Shown here in pieces: positions 30,838-39,159 of a stretch of 39,861 nt of DNA. Under the pieces are notes generated by a model. That model was given only the letters and a program-made list of their open reading frames with translations. It ran no database searches and was not told where the DNA came from. This stretch comes from Microcaldota archaeon. GTDB taxonomy: Archaea; Micrarchaeota; Micrarchaeia; Micrarchaeales; CABMGC01. Position numbers and translations under genes: made by a program. Positions within the stretch are counted from its first letter, which is position 1. Each line of letters starts with the position of its first letter. Where the stretch lies: NCBI GenBank assembly GCA_027314605.1, contig DAHVAM010000004.1, forward strand, positions 1-39,861. The letters are read 5' to 3'.

Positions 30838-32766
30838 ATGAAGAAATTCAATTCTACCGACGACATAAAAATACCTGACAAGATGATAGACCAAGTGATA
30901 GGTCAGGATAAGGCGGTTGCAATTACCAAAAAGGCAGCTGCCCAGCACAGGAACGTGCTCCTGATCGGTGAGCCTGGTGTCGGAAAGACAATGCTTGCGC
31001 AAGGGATGGCAGAGCTTCTCGAGAATGCCGACCTGGAGGATGTCCTTGTATTCAAGAATCCTAATGACGAGAACAGGCCGCTAATAAAGGTACTGCAGAC
31101 CTATCCTGAGAAGGAGAAGATCGATCCATCGAAGCCAGTCCCTGACGGCCAGGGCAGGCAGATGATACAAAAGGAGAAGATGAAAAACAGGACTGACGCT
31201 GGCAAGGCGAGGAGCAATATAATTCCTATAGTAACCATAATTGTCGCAATACTCCTTGTCGTTTCACTGATGAACCTGATACACGGCTACGAAATATTCG
31301 TAATGGCCGCACTGGTACTTGGGATATTGATATTTGGCTCCGTGGCGCTGTTCGTCAGCGGATTCAGGCGAGTGGGGGGCATACTTCCAGGGATGTTCGA
31401 GACCGGCGAACCAAAGCTCATTGTCGACAATACCGGACTGATGCACGCTCCTTTCGTCGATGCGACAGGAGCAAAGGCCGGCGCGCTTTTCGGAGACGTC
31501 AGGCACGACCCGTTGCAATCCGGAGGCCTCGGGACTCCTCCGCACCTTAGGGTCGAGAGCGGGGCTATCCACAGGGCAAACAAAGGAGTGCTATTCATAG
31601 ATGAAGTTGCGGATCTTGATGCTAAATCGCAGCAGGAGCTTCTGACTGCGATGCAGGAAAAAAAATATCCAATAACCGGGCAGAGCGAGATGAGTTCAGG
31701 GGCGCTTGTCAGGACAGACGGCGTCCCGTGCGACTTCCTTCTCGTTGCTGCAGGAAACCTCCCAGACATGCAGAAGATGCATCCTGCACTAAGGTCGAGG
31801 ATAAGGGGATACGGCTACGAGGTCTACATGGAATCATCGATGCCTGACACTGAGCAGAACAGGGAGAGGATAATAAGGTTCATCGCGCAGGAGGTCAAGA
31901 AAGACAAGAAGATACCTCCGTTCAGCTACGACGCGTGCATGGCGCTGGTCGAAGAGGCAAAGAGGCGGAGCGGAAGGAAGAACAGGCTTACGCTGATACT
32001 TAGGGATCTTGGAGGAATAATTAGAGCTGCAGGAGATATTGCGCGAGAGAAAGGAAGAAAGATAGTGGCAGAAGAGGATGTATACGACAGTTTCAAGGTT
32101 ACAAAACCGTTGGAAGCGCAGTTTGTAGAGCAGTCGCTTGATTACAGGAAGGATTACCAGATATTCAAGAGTGAGGGTTATGCCATAGGAAGGGTCAACG
32201 GCCTGGCTGTCGTCGGCTCATCGTATCTGTCTGCAGGAATAATACTTCCAATAGTCGCTGAGGTGACCCCGGCTTCGTCAAGGACCGAAGGCAAGCTGAT
32301 AGCGACAGGAAAGCTGGGCAGTATAGCCAAAGAGGCTGTCAAGAACATAAACGCCGTGATAAAGAAGCATATGAACAGGGACATGGCGAGCTACGACGTC
32401 CATGTGCAGTTCCTACAGACATACGAAGGAGTCGAGGGAGACAGCGCAAGCATATCGGTTGCCGTGGCAGTGATATCTGCGCTGGAGGGCATACCGATAG
32501 ACCAGGAGGTGGCGCTGACAGGATCTCTCTCGGTGCGCGGCGAGGTGCTCCCGGTGGGCGGCGTGAACAACAAGGTCCTTGCGGCCATAGAAGCGGGGAT
32601 GAAGATAGTCATAATACCCGCAGGCAACGGCCAGGATATAAATATAGACAAGAAGGAATTAAAGAAAATAAAGATAGTGCAGGCGAAGAACATAGCAGAC
32701 GTGCTCGCCGTCGCCCTAAAGAAGAGCCCTAGGAGTGACGCGCTCACAAAGAAGATGAGAAGATAA
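30838..32766 (+). CDS. lonB: Archaeal LonB membrane-anchored ATP-dependent protease
   Basis: 642 residues. It carries an AAA+ domain with Walker A GEPGVGKT (44-51) and an acidic Walker [10 protein letters not shown]. Between the two Walker motifs it has the LonB-specific pair of membrane helices, about 128-147 and 151-173. The C-terminal protease domain has the Ser-Lys dyad S536 (GDSASISV) and K579 ([12 protein letters not shown]). LonB is the main membrane-bound quality-control protease of archaea and essential where tested in haloarchaea and Thermococcus. The gene has its own TATA box and follows the putative small RNA. Confidence 0.96.
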   Translation: MKKFNSTDDIKIPDKMIDQVIGQDKAVAITKKAAAQHRNVLLIGEPGVGKTMLAQGMAELLENADLEDVLVFKNPNDENRPLIKVLQTYPEKEKIDPSKPVPDGQGRQMIQKEKMKNRTDAGKARSNIIPIVTIIVAILLVVSLMNLIHGYEIFVMAALVLGILIFGSVALFVSGFRRVGGILPGMFETGEPKLIVDNTGLMHAPFVDATGAKAGALFGDVRHDPLQSGGLGTPPHLRVESGAIHRANKGVLFIDEVADLDAKSQQELLTAMQEKKYPITGQSEMSSGALVRTDGVPCDFLLVAAGNLPDMQKMHPALRSRIRGYGYEVYMESSMPDTEQNRERIIRFIAQEVKKDKKIPPFSYDACMALVEEAKRRSGRKNRLTLILRDLGGIIRAAGDIAREKGRKIVAEEDVYDSFKVTKPLEAQFVEQSLDYRKDYQIFKSEGYAIGRVNGLAVVGSSYLSAGIILPIVAEVTPASSRTEGKLIATGKLGSIAKEAVKNINAVIKKHMNRDMASYDVHVQFLQTYEGVEGDSASISVAVAVISALEGIPIDQEVALTGSLSVRGEVLPVGGVNNKVLAAIEAGMKIVIIPAGNGQDINIDKKELKKIKIVQAKNIADVLAVALKKSPRSDALTKKMRR

Positions 32767-32802
32767 ATAACAAGCGATTCCAGGGAGAAGGCGCCACTTA
32801 TC

Positions 32803-32850
32803 ATGGAGAGCGCCGCTGTCTCAAATGCACCTGAGAATAAGAAAAAGTAG
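32803..32850 (+). other. Possible 15-codon upstream ORF before top6A
   Basis: ATG 32803 opens MESAAVSNAPENKKK and stops with TAG at 32848-32850, 14 nt before the top6A ATG. A TATA-like GATAAATA at about 32762-32769 would start transcription close to this ATG. It may be a leader peptide or chance; it is too short for a codon-based judgement. Confidence 0.25.
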
Positions 32851-32864
32851 AATGGGAGACAACA

Positions 32865-33971
32865 ATGGCGGAATCCAAGGCGGCAAAACCCGAGAAGAAG
32901 ATAGAGAATCTGGGGGAAGAGATAGTAACGGAAATCAGGACGGGAACTGCGCCAAAGTTCATCACGCTGAGCAGGACGCGGTCAAATGTCCTTTTCGACT
33001 CCAAGAAAGGATATCTCAAGCTCGGCGAGAACAAGGAGGAGAGGAACTTCGTAAACGTCTCGCAGTCGAAGAGGTTCATGCAGACGATAGCGATAGCCTC
33101 CAAATGCCACAGATTCATCAGGGAGAACCTCCATACGACCATACGAGGCCTCTTCTACCAGCTCAAGTTCTCGCTCGGCGAGGACATCGATGAGAACGTC
33201 TTCAGCGAGCAGGCGGAGTCCAATCCGCTGATCGAGGACCTTGAAGTATCGCTAGGGCTCAAGAGAGAGGAGATGAATCTCAACGCCAACAGGAAAGGGG
33301 TTCTCGCCGGAAACATGAAGATCATAGACACGTTCGGAAACGAGAAGATAGAGATAGACTGCACGAAGCAGGGAAGGAGCGGCTGGGCCATACCGAGCGA
33401 TGTAGACAACGACATAGAATTCGTAAACGTAAAGGCAAAGTACGTCCTTGTGGTGGAGAAGGATGCCCTCTGGCAGAGACTCAACGAGGACCTTTTCTGG
33501 AAGAAGGAGAACTGCATACTCATCACGCCGCAGGGCCAGGCCGCCAGGGGAACCAGGAGGCTGATAAAGAAGCTCTCAGATAAAGGCCTTCCCGTATACG
33601 TCTTCACTGACTCTGATGCGTGGGGATGGTACATCTATTGGACGATAAAGACGGGGAGCATCAATCTGGCATACATAGGTGCCGATGTCGCCACGCCAGA
33701 TGCCAAGTTCCTCGGAGTGACGATGTCTGATCTCGACAAATACGAGTTCCTCAACAAGCTTACCATAAACGCCTCGGAGATAGACATCAAGAGGGCGCAG
33801 GAGATGCTCAATTATGAGTGGATAGGAAAGTACAAGGAGTGGAAGGTCGAACTGGAGCGCATGATAAAATCGAAGAAGAAGCTCGAGCAGGATGCCCTGC
33901 AGGGCCCAAGGCTGACATTCGTCGACGATTACATAAGGGATAAAATCAAGAACAAGGAATATCTCCCGTAG
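32865..33971 (+). CDS. top6A: DNA topoisomerase VI subunit A
   Basis: 368 residues of the Spo11/Top6A family, the DNA-cleaving subunit of type IIB topoisomerase. The catalytic tyrosine is Y98 in TIRGLFYQLKF within the winged-helix domain. The Toprim metal site is E198 (VVEKDALWQR) and D249/D251 (VFTDSDAWGWY). The acidic N-terminal tail is longer than in some relatives. The B subunit, usually adjacent, is not in the window; upstream is lonB and downstream a GC-rich non-coding segment. Confidence 0.95.
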   Translation: MAESKAAKPEKKIENLGEEIVTEIRTGTAPKFITLSRTRSNVLFDSKKGYLKLGENKEERNFVNVSQSKRFMQTIAIASKCHRFIRENLHTTIRGLFYQLKFSLGEDIDENVFSEQAESNPLIEDLEVSLGLKREEMNLNANRKGVLAGNMKIIDTFGNEKIEIDCTKQGRSGWAIPSDVDNDIEFVNVKAKYVLVVEKDALWQRLNEDLFWKKENCILITPQGQAARGTRRLIKKLSDKGLPVYVFTDSDAWGWYIYWTIKTGSINLAYIGADVATPDAKFLGVTMSDLDKYEFLNKLTINASEIDIKRAQEMLNYEWIGKYKEWKVELERMIKSKKKLEQDALQGPRLTFVDDYIRDKIKNKEYLP

Positions 33972-34080
33972 CCGTGTCCTTTCCCAGTTGATGCGCCTCG
34001 CTCAGGCGGCGCGCACGCTGGCTGCCGAATCCACAGCGGGTTCGCCGGTTAAGCACTGCGGCGTCTCGTCTCTCCGAATG
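33972..34080. other. GC-rich intergenic segment with several stems
   Basis: This stretch after top6A is distinctly more GC-rich than other intergenic DNA here. CGCCT-CGCTC-AGGCG (33994-34008) is a clean hairpin, and a longer GCCG...CGGC pairing encloses 34024-34061. No ORF is convincing. It may be a terminator/processing structure or an RNA gene; it does not fold as a tRNA by eye. Confidence 0.3.
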
Positions 34081-34105
34081 TTCAATTACTAAATGCCTAT
34101 TCCTC

Positions 34106-34459
34106 TCATGCCGCCCTGTTCCCGCCTACGCAGCCGAATATGTCTGCCTCCGTCGCAGCCGGCGCATTCTGATTCGCAGCCATCGACTTGGCCTCCCCTC
34201 GCAGGAGCCTCAGGCAATGATGTATTCCTGTCCTTATGCCACTTGCAAGCACGAGATCCACGCCTGTGCCCACAGCCGTGCTGATGATCTCCTTGGCGAG
34301 ATCCTGGCTTGCCTTCTCCCTAAGGAGATGCCCGAAGGCCATCTCCATTCCCGATGCTACGAGAATGCCCAGCCCTACTCCTACCACCACATCCTCGTCA
34401 CGCCGCAGAAGGCGCATGACCCTCCACGTACTCCCCTGCCGCTCCATGCGACCCTCCAT
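34106..34459 (-). CDS. Hypothetical protein, 117 aa, glycine-rich hydrophobic helices
   Basis: A basic N-terminus (MEGRMERQGSTWRVMRLLRRDE) leads into DVVVGVGLGILVASGMEMAFG, followed by a charged helix and a second mildly hydrophobic stretch (GTGVDLVLASGIRTG). It may be membrane-associated. The ATG is preceded by GGTGG and by a TTAAATAG box near 34489-34496 on the minus strand, which supports this strand over the overlapping plus-strand ORF. No family is recognised. Confidence 0.6.
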   Translation of the reverse strand: MEGRMERQGSTWRVMRLLRRDEDVVVGVGLGILVASGMEMAFGHLLREKASQDLAKEIISTAVGTGVDLVLASGIRTGIHHCLRLLRGEAKSMAANQNAPAATEADIFGCVGGNRAA

Positions 34460-34644
34460 ACTACCACCGATTCTATATGGTGTTCCTTGCTATTTAAGCA
34501 TTGTCTGCAAGATCCTCAGGTTTAAGCCCTCTTCGTCGTCGCGGCACTGCAGTTGCTGCAAAAAAAAAGCCCAAGGGAAGAACCCGGAGGCTGGAAAGAA
34601 GCGGCGCGGATGCAAACTCAGGAGCAGGGGCAGCGAGGAGTGCT

Positions 34645-34887
34645 TTAATGGTATCCTGATCTTCTTTCGAGGGTAAGCTTTCGCGCAACAATCTTCAAAT
34701 CATCAGTTCTGCTTGTAAGGCTCTGTTCGTCGTTCATTCTCGAGTCAAAGATGTTCTTTATCTCCAGCGCCCAAAAACCTACCGCACCGGCAATAATCGT
34801 CGCTGCCAAAACTTTCACGATAGGGCCTGGCCTCTGTGGTTCAGGCTCCTCCCTTCTCTCTCTAAATCCAGTTCCATCGAAAGGCAT
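34645..34887 (-). CDS. Small single-pass membrane protein downstream of rfcS (80 aa)
   Basis: Read from ATG 34887, which lies 4 nt after the rfcS stop and behind AGTGATCC, a sequence complementary to the archaeal 16S 3' end. The track start at 34968 lies inside rfcS and is rejected. Residues 1-22 are charged and proline-rich (RERREEPEPQRPGP), about 23-43 form one membrane helix (VKVLAATIIAGAVGFWALEI), and the tail is charged. Probably cotranscribed with rfcS. Function unknown. Confidence 0.7.
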   Translation of the reverse strand: MPFDGTGFRERREEPEPQRPGPIVKVLAATIIAGAVGFWALEIKNIFDSRMNDEQSLTSRTDDLKIVARKLTLERRSGYH

Positions 34888-34891
34888 GGGA

Positions 34892-35857
34892 TCACTTCGA
34901 ATCTTTAAGGAGTGCAAAATTCGCGAGCATGGCTTCAAGCTGTATCCTGTCATTCGCTCCTTCGACAATCCTGAAGTTGCACTCGCCTATGCTGCTTATG
35001 AGTTTCAGCTTCATCCTGTCTTCAATGTCAAGGTTCAGCGCCTCCCTGTAGCACTGGACGAGAATGTCCTCGCCGCTCATTCCGTAGACAAGCACAAGCG
35101 TGTTCAATTCGTTCCTCGCCTTCTCGAAATCACCAGACAACGCGTATCTCAGCATAGCGACAATCTCCTTTGGCCGCGCCCTTGCCGCAATGTCGTATAC
35201 TGCGCTCTCCTCTATCTTGTTTCCCGAGACCGCGGCGCTCTGCAGCGTGTTTGTAAGCCTCCTGAGGTCTCCCTCGCTGACATAGAGCAGCGCCTCTGTC
35301 GCCTTGTTCGATATGTCCAATCCCTCCTTCTCGGCCACTCTTTTTATGTAGGAGACCATCTCCTCCTCCTTCAATGGCTTGAACCTGAAGACTACGCACC
35401 TGCTCTGTATCGGATCTATTATCTTGCTGGAGTAGTTTGCGCTCATTATGAATCTGGTTGTGGCAGAATACTTTTCCATTGTCCTCCTAAGCGCGTGCTG
35501 CGCCTCCGCTGTAAGCGCGTCCGCCTCGTCGAGGAAGACTATCTTTATCGTGCCGCTGTCCATTGAGATTGTCCTTGCGAACTCCTTGACCTTCCCTCGG
35601 ACCACGTCAATCCCCCTGCTGTCGCTTGCGTTTAACTCCAAAAATGATTCGTTGATCCGCTTTCCGTAGAGCTCCCTTGCCATCGCCATTGCGCAGGTCG
35701 TCTTGCCTACTCCCGCAGGTCCAGCGAATATCATGTTCGGGAAGTTCCTCGCCTTTACGAAGTCCTTGAGCTTCGCCACTATGGCTCCCTGTCCTATGAC
35801 CTCGTCAAGCGCCTGAGGCCTGTACTTCTCGGCCCATGAGGTGTCTATTATGTCCAT
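34892..35857 (-). CDS. rfcS: Replication factor C small subunit
   Basis: 321 residues from ATG 35857 (the track adds a TTG-started extension). It is an AAA+ clamp-loader subunit that loads PCNA. Features are WAEKYRP at the N-terminus, Walker A GPAGVGKT (46-53), LNASDSRG, Walker B FLDEADAL, sensor-type SANYSSKI, and the arginine finger in IQSRCVVFRF. The C-terminal helical collar matches the family. A TATA-like AATAAATAAAG lies near 35892-35900 on the minus strand. A large RFC subunit is not encoded here. Confidence 0.95.
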   Translation of the reverse strand: MDIIDTSWAEKYRPQALDEVIGQGAIVAKLKDFVKARNFPNMIFAGPAGVGKTTCAMAMARELYGKRINESFLELNASDSRGIDVVRGKVKEFARTISMDSGTIKIVFLDEADALTAEAQHALRRTMEKYSATTRFIMSANYSSKIIDPIQSRCVVFRFKPLKEEEMVSYIKRVAEKEGLDISNKATEALLYVSEGDLRRLTNTLQSAAVSGNKIEESAVYDIAARARPKEIVAMLRYALSGDFEKARNELNTLVLVYGMSGEDILVQCYREALNLDIEDRMKLKLISSIGECNFRIVEGANDRIQLEAMLANFALLKDSK

Positions 35858-35993
35858 AGAATCAAGCAATAGTTATTGCAGTGCAAAGGCTTTATTTATT
35901 GCCCTGCGCGCTCTTCCTGCTCCCGCTGCCCGTACGGCCCGAGACTCTGGGCCTGTACGCAAGCTATATATCCGAGGCAGGCGTCATAAAAGC

Positions 35994-36419
35994 ATGTCAT
36001 CTGCGAGAAACTGCACATTCTGCGACATAATCGAAGGGAAAGCCGAGGCATTGGCTGTTTATGAGGATTTGTCTGTAAAGGCAATAGCCGATGCAAATCC
36101 CGTCGCCCCGGGGCACATTCTAATAATTCCGAAGACGCACTACGAAGCAATATTCGACATGCCTGAAGATGAATTTCTGGAGACCGCCTCGGCGGCAAAG
36201 AAACTTGCAGGCATATTCAAATCGAAACTGAATGTCGACGGATTGAATTTCTTCAATGCCTCGGGGAGTGCGGCCCAGCAGTCTGTCTTACATTTCCATA
36301 TCCATATGATACCCAGGTATGCTGAAGACGGCATCGATCTGGACTTTCATGGAAATCCGAAGCTAAAAGCTGAAAGCTGGAAGGTCCTAAAGTGCATAGC
36401 AGAACATCCCAAACCCTGA
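35994..36419 (+). CDS. HIT-family nucleotide hydrolase or transferase
   Basis: 141 residues from ATG 35994; the track extends upstream into the divergent promoter. The histidine triad is HFHIHM (H100, H102, H104), and an N-terminal CTFCDII pair (Cys7, Cys10) is like the zinc site of Hint-type proteins. APGHILIIPKTHY matches the family. Such enzymes split AMP or nucleotide conjugates. A TATA box CTATATAT near 35964-35971 lies about 27 nt upstream, so the message is likely leaderless. Confidence 0.93.
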   Translation: MSSARNCTFCDIIEGKAEALAVYEDLSVKAIADANPVAPGHILIIPKTHYEAIFDMPEDEFLETASAAKKLAGIFKSKLNVDGLNFFNASGSAAQQSVLHFHIHMIPRYAEDGIDLDFHGNPKLKAESWKVLKCIAEHPKP

Positions 36420-36483
36420 AGCCCCTGCGGTATGTCTGTCGATGTCAGTGAGAAGCAGGGTCATCTGGGCTTTGAATTATGGA

Positions 36484-36556
36484 TAGCCCTGCCCAGATTC
36501 GAACTGGGGTTACCGGGTTCAGAGCCCGATGTCCTTGACCGCTAGACTACAGGGCT
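36484..36556 (-). tRNA. tRNA-Gln (anticodon CTG)
   Basis: Minus strand cloverleaf: acceptor AGCCCTG/CAGGGCT, D arm GTCT/GGAC, anticodon stem TCGGG/CCCGG with loop CTCTGAA (anticodon CTG), variable loop TAAC, T arm CCCAG-TTCGAAT-CTGGG, discriminator A. CCA is not encoded. A TATA box (GATATAAAAC on the minus strand, about 36571-36580) lies about 20 nt upstream. Confidence 0.95.
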
Positions 36557-36635
36557 ATGTCTGGGCTATCGTTTTATATCTTTAGCGAGATACTTTATAA
36601 GTATTTCTGAAAACAAGAATCCCTAGCGTGAATGA

Positions 36636-37379
36636 ATGTACCGCATGACTCCCGTAAATCAGGAGATACAGGATATGCTGATTGCCGACGTAGCGCTAGC
36701 GATAGCCTTCAGCATCCTTCTCAGCGGAGCGGGAAGCGCGCCGGCATCTTCGCTGCAGGGGTGCACTCTGCCAAGCGGCATAATGGCCGCGCTCTGCAGC
36801 AATTCCTTCCTCTTCTATCTCCCGATAGCCCTTGTCGCAGTGACCTTTTCATTCATACTCCATGAGTATATGCACAAGCGGGTAGCGCAGCGCTACGGCG
36901 CCATAGCCGCATTCCAGAGGTCTGACATGGGGATACTCATAGCGCTGGTCACCAGTTTCCTGGGATTCCTGATGGCGCTTCCAGGCGCCACGATGATCTA
37001 CACGAACACCTTCACGAAGAAGCAGGACGGCATAACCTCCCTCGCAGGCCCGATGACAAACTTCGCAGTCTTTGCTTTCTTTCTCGTGATCTCGCTGCTG
37101 CTCCCTGCAAGCTACCATGCCGGATACATTGGCGCAATAATCGGCACGACCTTTTTCATCTCGCTCTGGCTCGCATTCGTGAACATGCTTCCTATCTACC
37201 CCCTTGACGGCAGCAAGGTGCTCAGGTGGAACAAGCCGCTCTACGCGCTTGTCCTGATAATAATAGCAGGGCTTCTCTTCGTATTTGAGGGATTCGCCAT
37301 CCTGGAGAGCATCGCGATAGTGCTTGTGCTTTCTATAGTCATGTCGATGTTCTCAAGAAGCGCACTCTTCTTCAGATAA
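36636..37379 (+). CDS. M50-family (site-2-type) membrane metalloprotease
   Basis: 247 residues with about six membrane segments. The zinc motif HEYMH (H76, E77, H80) lies in a membrane helix, followed by the family SLAGPMTNF and, near residue 200, NMLPIYPLDGSKVL, whose aspartate would be the third ligand. Such proteases cut membrane-bound regulators or remnants within the bilayer. The N-terminal segment (about 18-60) adds one or two hydrophobic stretches. A TACTTTATAAG box at about 36590-36600 lies upstream. The partner substrate is unknown. Confidence 0.88.
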   Translation: MYRMTPVNQEIQDMLIADVALAIAFSILLSGAGSAPASSLQGCTLPSGIMAALCSNSFLFYLPIALVAVTFSFILHEYMHKRVAQRYGAIAAFQRSDMGILIALVTSFLGFLMALPGATMIYTNTFTKKQDGITSLAGPMTNFAVFAFFLVISLLLPASYHAGYIGAIIGTTFFISLWLAFVNMLPIYPLDGSKVLRWNKPLYALVLIIIAGLLFVFEGFAILESIAIVLVLSIVMSMFSRSALFFR

Positions 37380-37435
37380 TTCGACAGTAGCCATGGCTCT
37401 AGGGCTCTTTTAAAAAGGTTCAGCGACACCAGACT

Positions 37436-37621
37436 ATGGATGATATGGTGAAGATGACAAGACAAAAAGTGGAGCTGGAAAACAGTACATTCAAGCCTTG
37501 GACAGATAAAAGCAAGGAAGGCGTCACAGGGGCTGTTGATCCGAAGATAGGCGAGGCAGTCAAGGCAGCTCTCAGAAAAGGGGCCGAAAGGGTCCGCATC
37601 GGCCGGATTGTGGACATGTAG
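37436..37621 (+). CDS. Small basic hypothetical protein (61 aa)
   Basis: A 61-residue soluble protein (MDDMVKMTRQKVELENSTFKP at the start, only partly quoted: VKMTRQKVELEN) ending in a basic helix AVKAALRKGAERVRIGRIVDM. A TTTTAAAAAGG box near 37404-37413 lies about 27 nt upstream, suggesting a leaderless mRNA and favouring this strand over the minus-strand ORF at the same place. No family recognised. Confidence 0.65.
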   Translation: MDDMVKMTRQKVELENSTFKPWTDKSKEGVTGAVDPKIGEAVKAALRKGAERVRIGRIVDM

Positions 37622-37677
37622 TCAAACTGAAAAGCAATCTTTAAGTAGGAGAAAAGACACTTTAATTCTCAGATAAA

Positions 37678-38268
37678 ATGGCGATTATCCATAAAGCCGG
37701 GCATGAGCCTGCGGCGCAGGACAGCAATGTCCTTTCGCCCATAATGCGCCTGTTCAGGGGCCGTTCGCATGAAGAAAAGGCTGAGCTCAGCCCAAGGCAG
37801 ACGAAGGAAAAGGTCGGCCAGATAGCCAAGAATGTGGATGCCCTGCGAAAGGCACATCCGGACATCGCCGACAGGTTTGTAAGGGAGGTATTACAGGTCG
37901 AGGCGCTGCTGGTCTCGCTCTCCGTCTCCAATACCATGGCCACGCTCCTGACAGACCCATATCCTGGAACTGATATCCGCGAAGACACCCTTTCGAGGGC
38001 GCTCGGAACTGTGCTTCTTTACAAGGAGTCCCCTGGTGCAATGAGAATCGTCGCAAGGATGATCAGCATAAACAAGATGAAGGCTATAGAAAGCCTCTCC
38101 GACCCTGCAACTGTCAAGGCCGTATTCAACAAGCTCGGCTCGGTAATCAAATCCCAGGGGGAAGGCAACGAGATAGACTGGCAGGCATACCAGGCGGCGA
38201 TGGACGCAATCCACACCAGGCTGGCAAATGTCATGATAGGGGAGCTCTTCAGGGAAAGGGGCCAATAG
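37678..38268 (+). CDS. Hypothetical helical protein, 196 aa
   Basis: A soluble, mainly helical protein without a motif I recognise. The first 45 residues are polar and basic, then long helices follow (IADRFVREVLQVEALLVSL, SRALGTVLLYKE, AMRIVARMISINKMKAIESL). It sits 8 nt upstream of the kinase-fold gene and is probably cotranscribed with it, so a joint role is plausible. A CTTTAAG box near 37638-37644 lies about 35 nt before the ATG. Confidence 0.75.
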   Translation: MAIIHKAGHEPAAQDSNVLSPIMRLFRGRSHEEKAELSPRQTKEKVGQIAKNVDALRKAHPDIADRFVREVLQVEALLVSLSVSNTMATLLTDPYPGTDIREDTLSRALGTVLLYKESPGAMRIVARMISINKMKAIESLSDPATVKAVFNKLGSVIKSQGEGNEIDWQAYQAAMDAIHTRLANVMIGELFRERGQ

Positions 38269-38276
38269 GTTTTCGG

Positions 38277-39089
38277 ATGTCAGGCGCATTCAAGATAAGC
38301 AGCCAGAAGGGCGACCTTCCGGTGCCCAAGAAGCAGCTTGCCGAGATATTTTCAAGCTATTCGGCTGAAACGAACGAGACTGTTCTCAGGGAGCTGAGAT
38401 CGCTCGGGATCTTCATGAAGGTCGATGACGAGAACGGCAGAGGCCAGGCCCGAAACCCAAAGTGGCTCATGGCTTATCAGTTCGGATGGCTGGCAAAGGC
38501 GCACTCCATAGTCCCGAGCAACATCCCCAGGCCGATGGTCTTGTTCGAAGCCGGCCAGAGGGTAGGATACCTCACCGAGTTTCTGCACATGGACTATCTC
38601 ATGGACGGGAAGCTAAGCTGCATGCAGTTTTACGAAAAGATAATCGCCCAGTTCCCTGAAGTCCTCGGCGCCCTCCACGGCTCGCGGATGACGCACAACG
38701 ACCTCATGGGCAACTCCTTCGTAAGGAGGGACTTGGGAGAACTGATACTTATAGATCCGATGCATTCGGCCGGAGACGGAGCCTCGCTCAAGACAAGGAA
38801 AGGCTGGGACACATGGTGCATGGAATTCATATTCGAGAGGCTTGACAACTATGTCGCCGTCAACTCAAGGAGGGTGGCAGCTGAGATAACCTTCTGGCAC
38901 CTCATAACCGGAGGCCTCACAGGCAGCGCGAAAAAGCTCCTTGGAGCTGAGGCGATAAGGAAGGCAGTCGCCAAGGATCTCAATGGCATGGAAAACACCC
39001 ACGTTGACACAAAAAAAGCGGCGCTCCTTGTAGGGAACAACGAGATAGGAAAGCTCGAGATAATGCTGCAGGAAAGCCAGAGGAAATAG
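38277..39089 (+). CDS. Protein kinase-fold (APH/RIO-like) protein, divergent
   Basis: 270 residues. The N-terminal part (about 1-70) looks like a winged-helix-type region as in RIO kinases (VLRELRSLGIFMKV). The catalytic-loop-like segment is MTHNDLMGNSFV with H140, D142 and N146, followed by ELILIDPMHS with D160 in the place of the DFG-type metal aspartate. The Asp-to-Asn spacing is four residues, one shorter than the usual DxxxxN of kinases. No glycine-rich loop is clear. It may be a divergent atypical kinase or an inactive relative. The upstream 196-aa gene ends 8 nt before it. Confidence 0.6.
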   Translation: MSGAFKISSQKGDLPVPKKQLAEIFSSYSAETNETVLRELRSLGIFMKVDDENGRGQARNPKWLMAYQFGWLAKAHSIVPSNIPRPMVLFEAGQRVGYLTEFLHMDYLMDGKLSCMQFYEKIIAQFPEVLGALHGSRMTHNDLMGNSFVRRDLGELILIDPMHSAGDGASLKTRKGWDTWCMEFIFERLDNYVAVNSRRVAAEITFWHLITGGLTGSAKKLLGAEAIRKAVAKDLNGMENTHVDTKKAALLVGNNEIGKLEIMLQESQRK

Positions 39090-39159
39090 CCGGCTCGGGC
39101 CTGCATACCTTTTTATTCTTTTGCATTCTATTCGGTATCAAAAAGACAAAGTGAATACA

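Noticed and set aside
33985-34065. A tRNA with long variable arm
   Set aside because: A GGGTTCGCC motif resembles a T loop, but no 7-bp acceptor plus T and anticodon arms can be aligned.
34236-34676. 146-aa plus-strand ORF
   Set aside because: The opposite ORF 34106-34459 has a TATA box, ribosome-binding site and protein-like composition; the plus frame is cysteine- and serine-rich and implausible.
34494-34691. 65-aa minus-strand ORF between two orphans
   Set aside because: No promoter or ribosome-binding site, overlaps the end of the 34645 gene, and includes a poly-A tract; I see nothing convincing in 34460-34644.
34751-35566. 271-aa plus-strand ORF
   Set aside because: Antisense to rfcS over almost its whole length; shadow.
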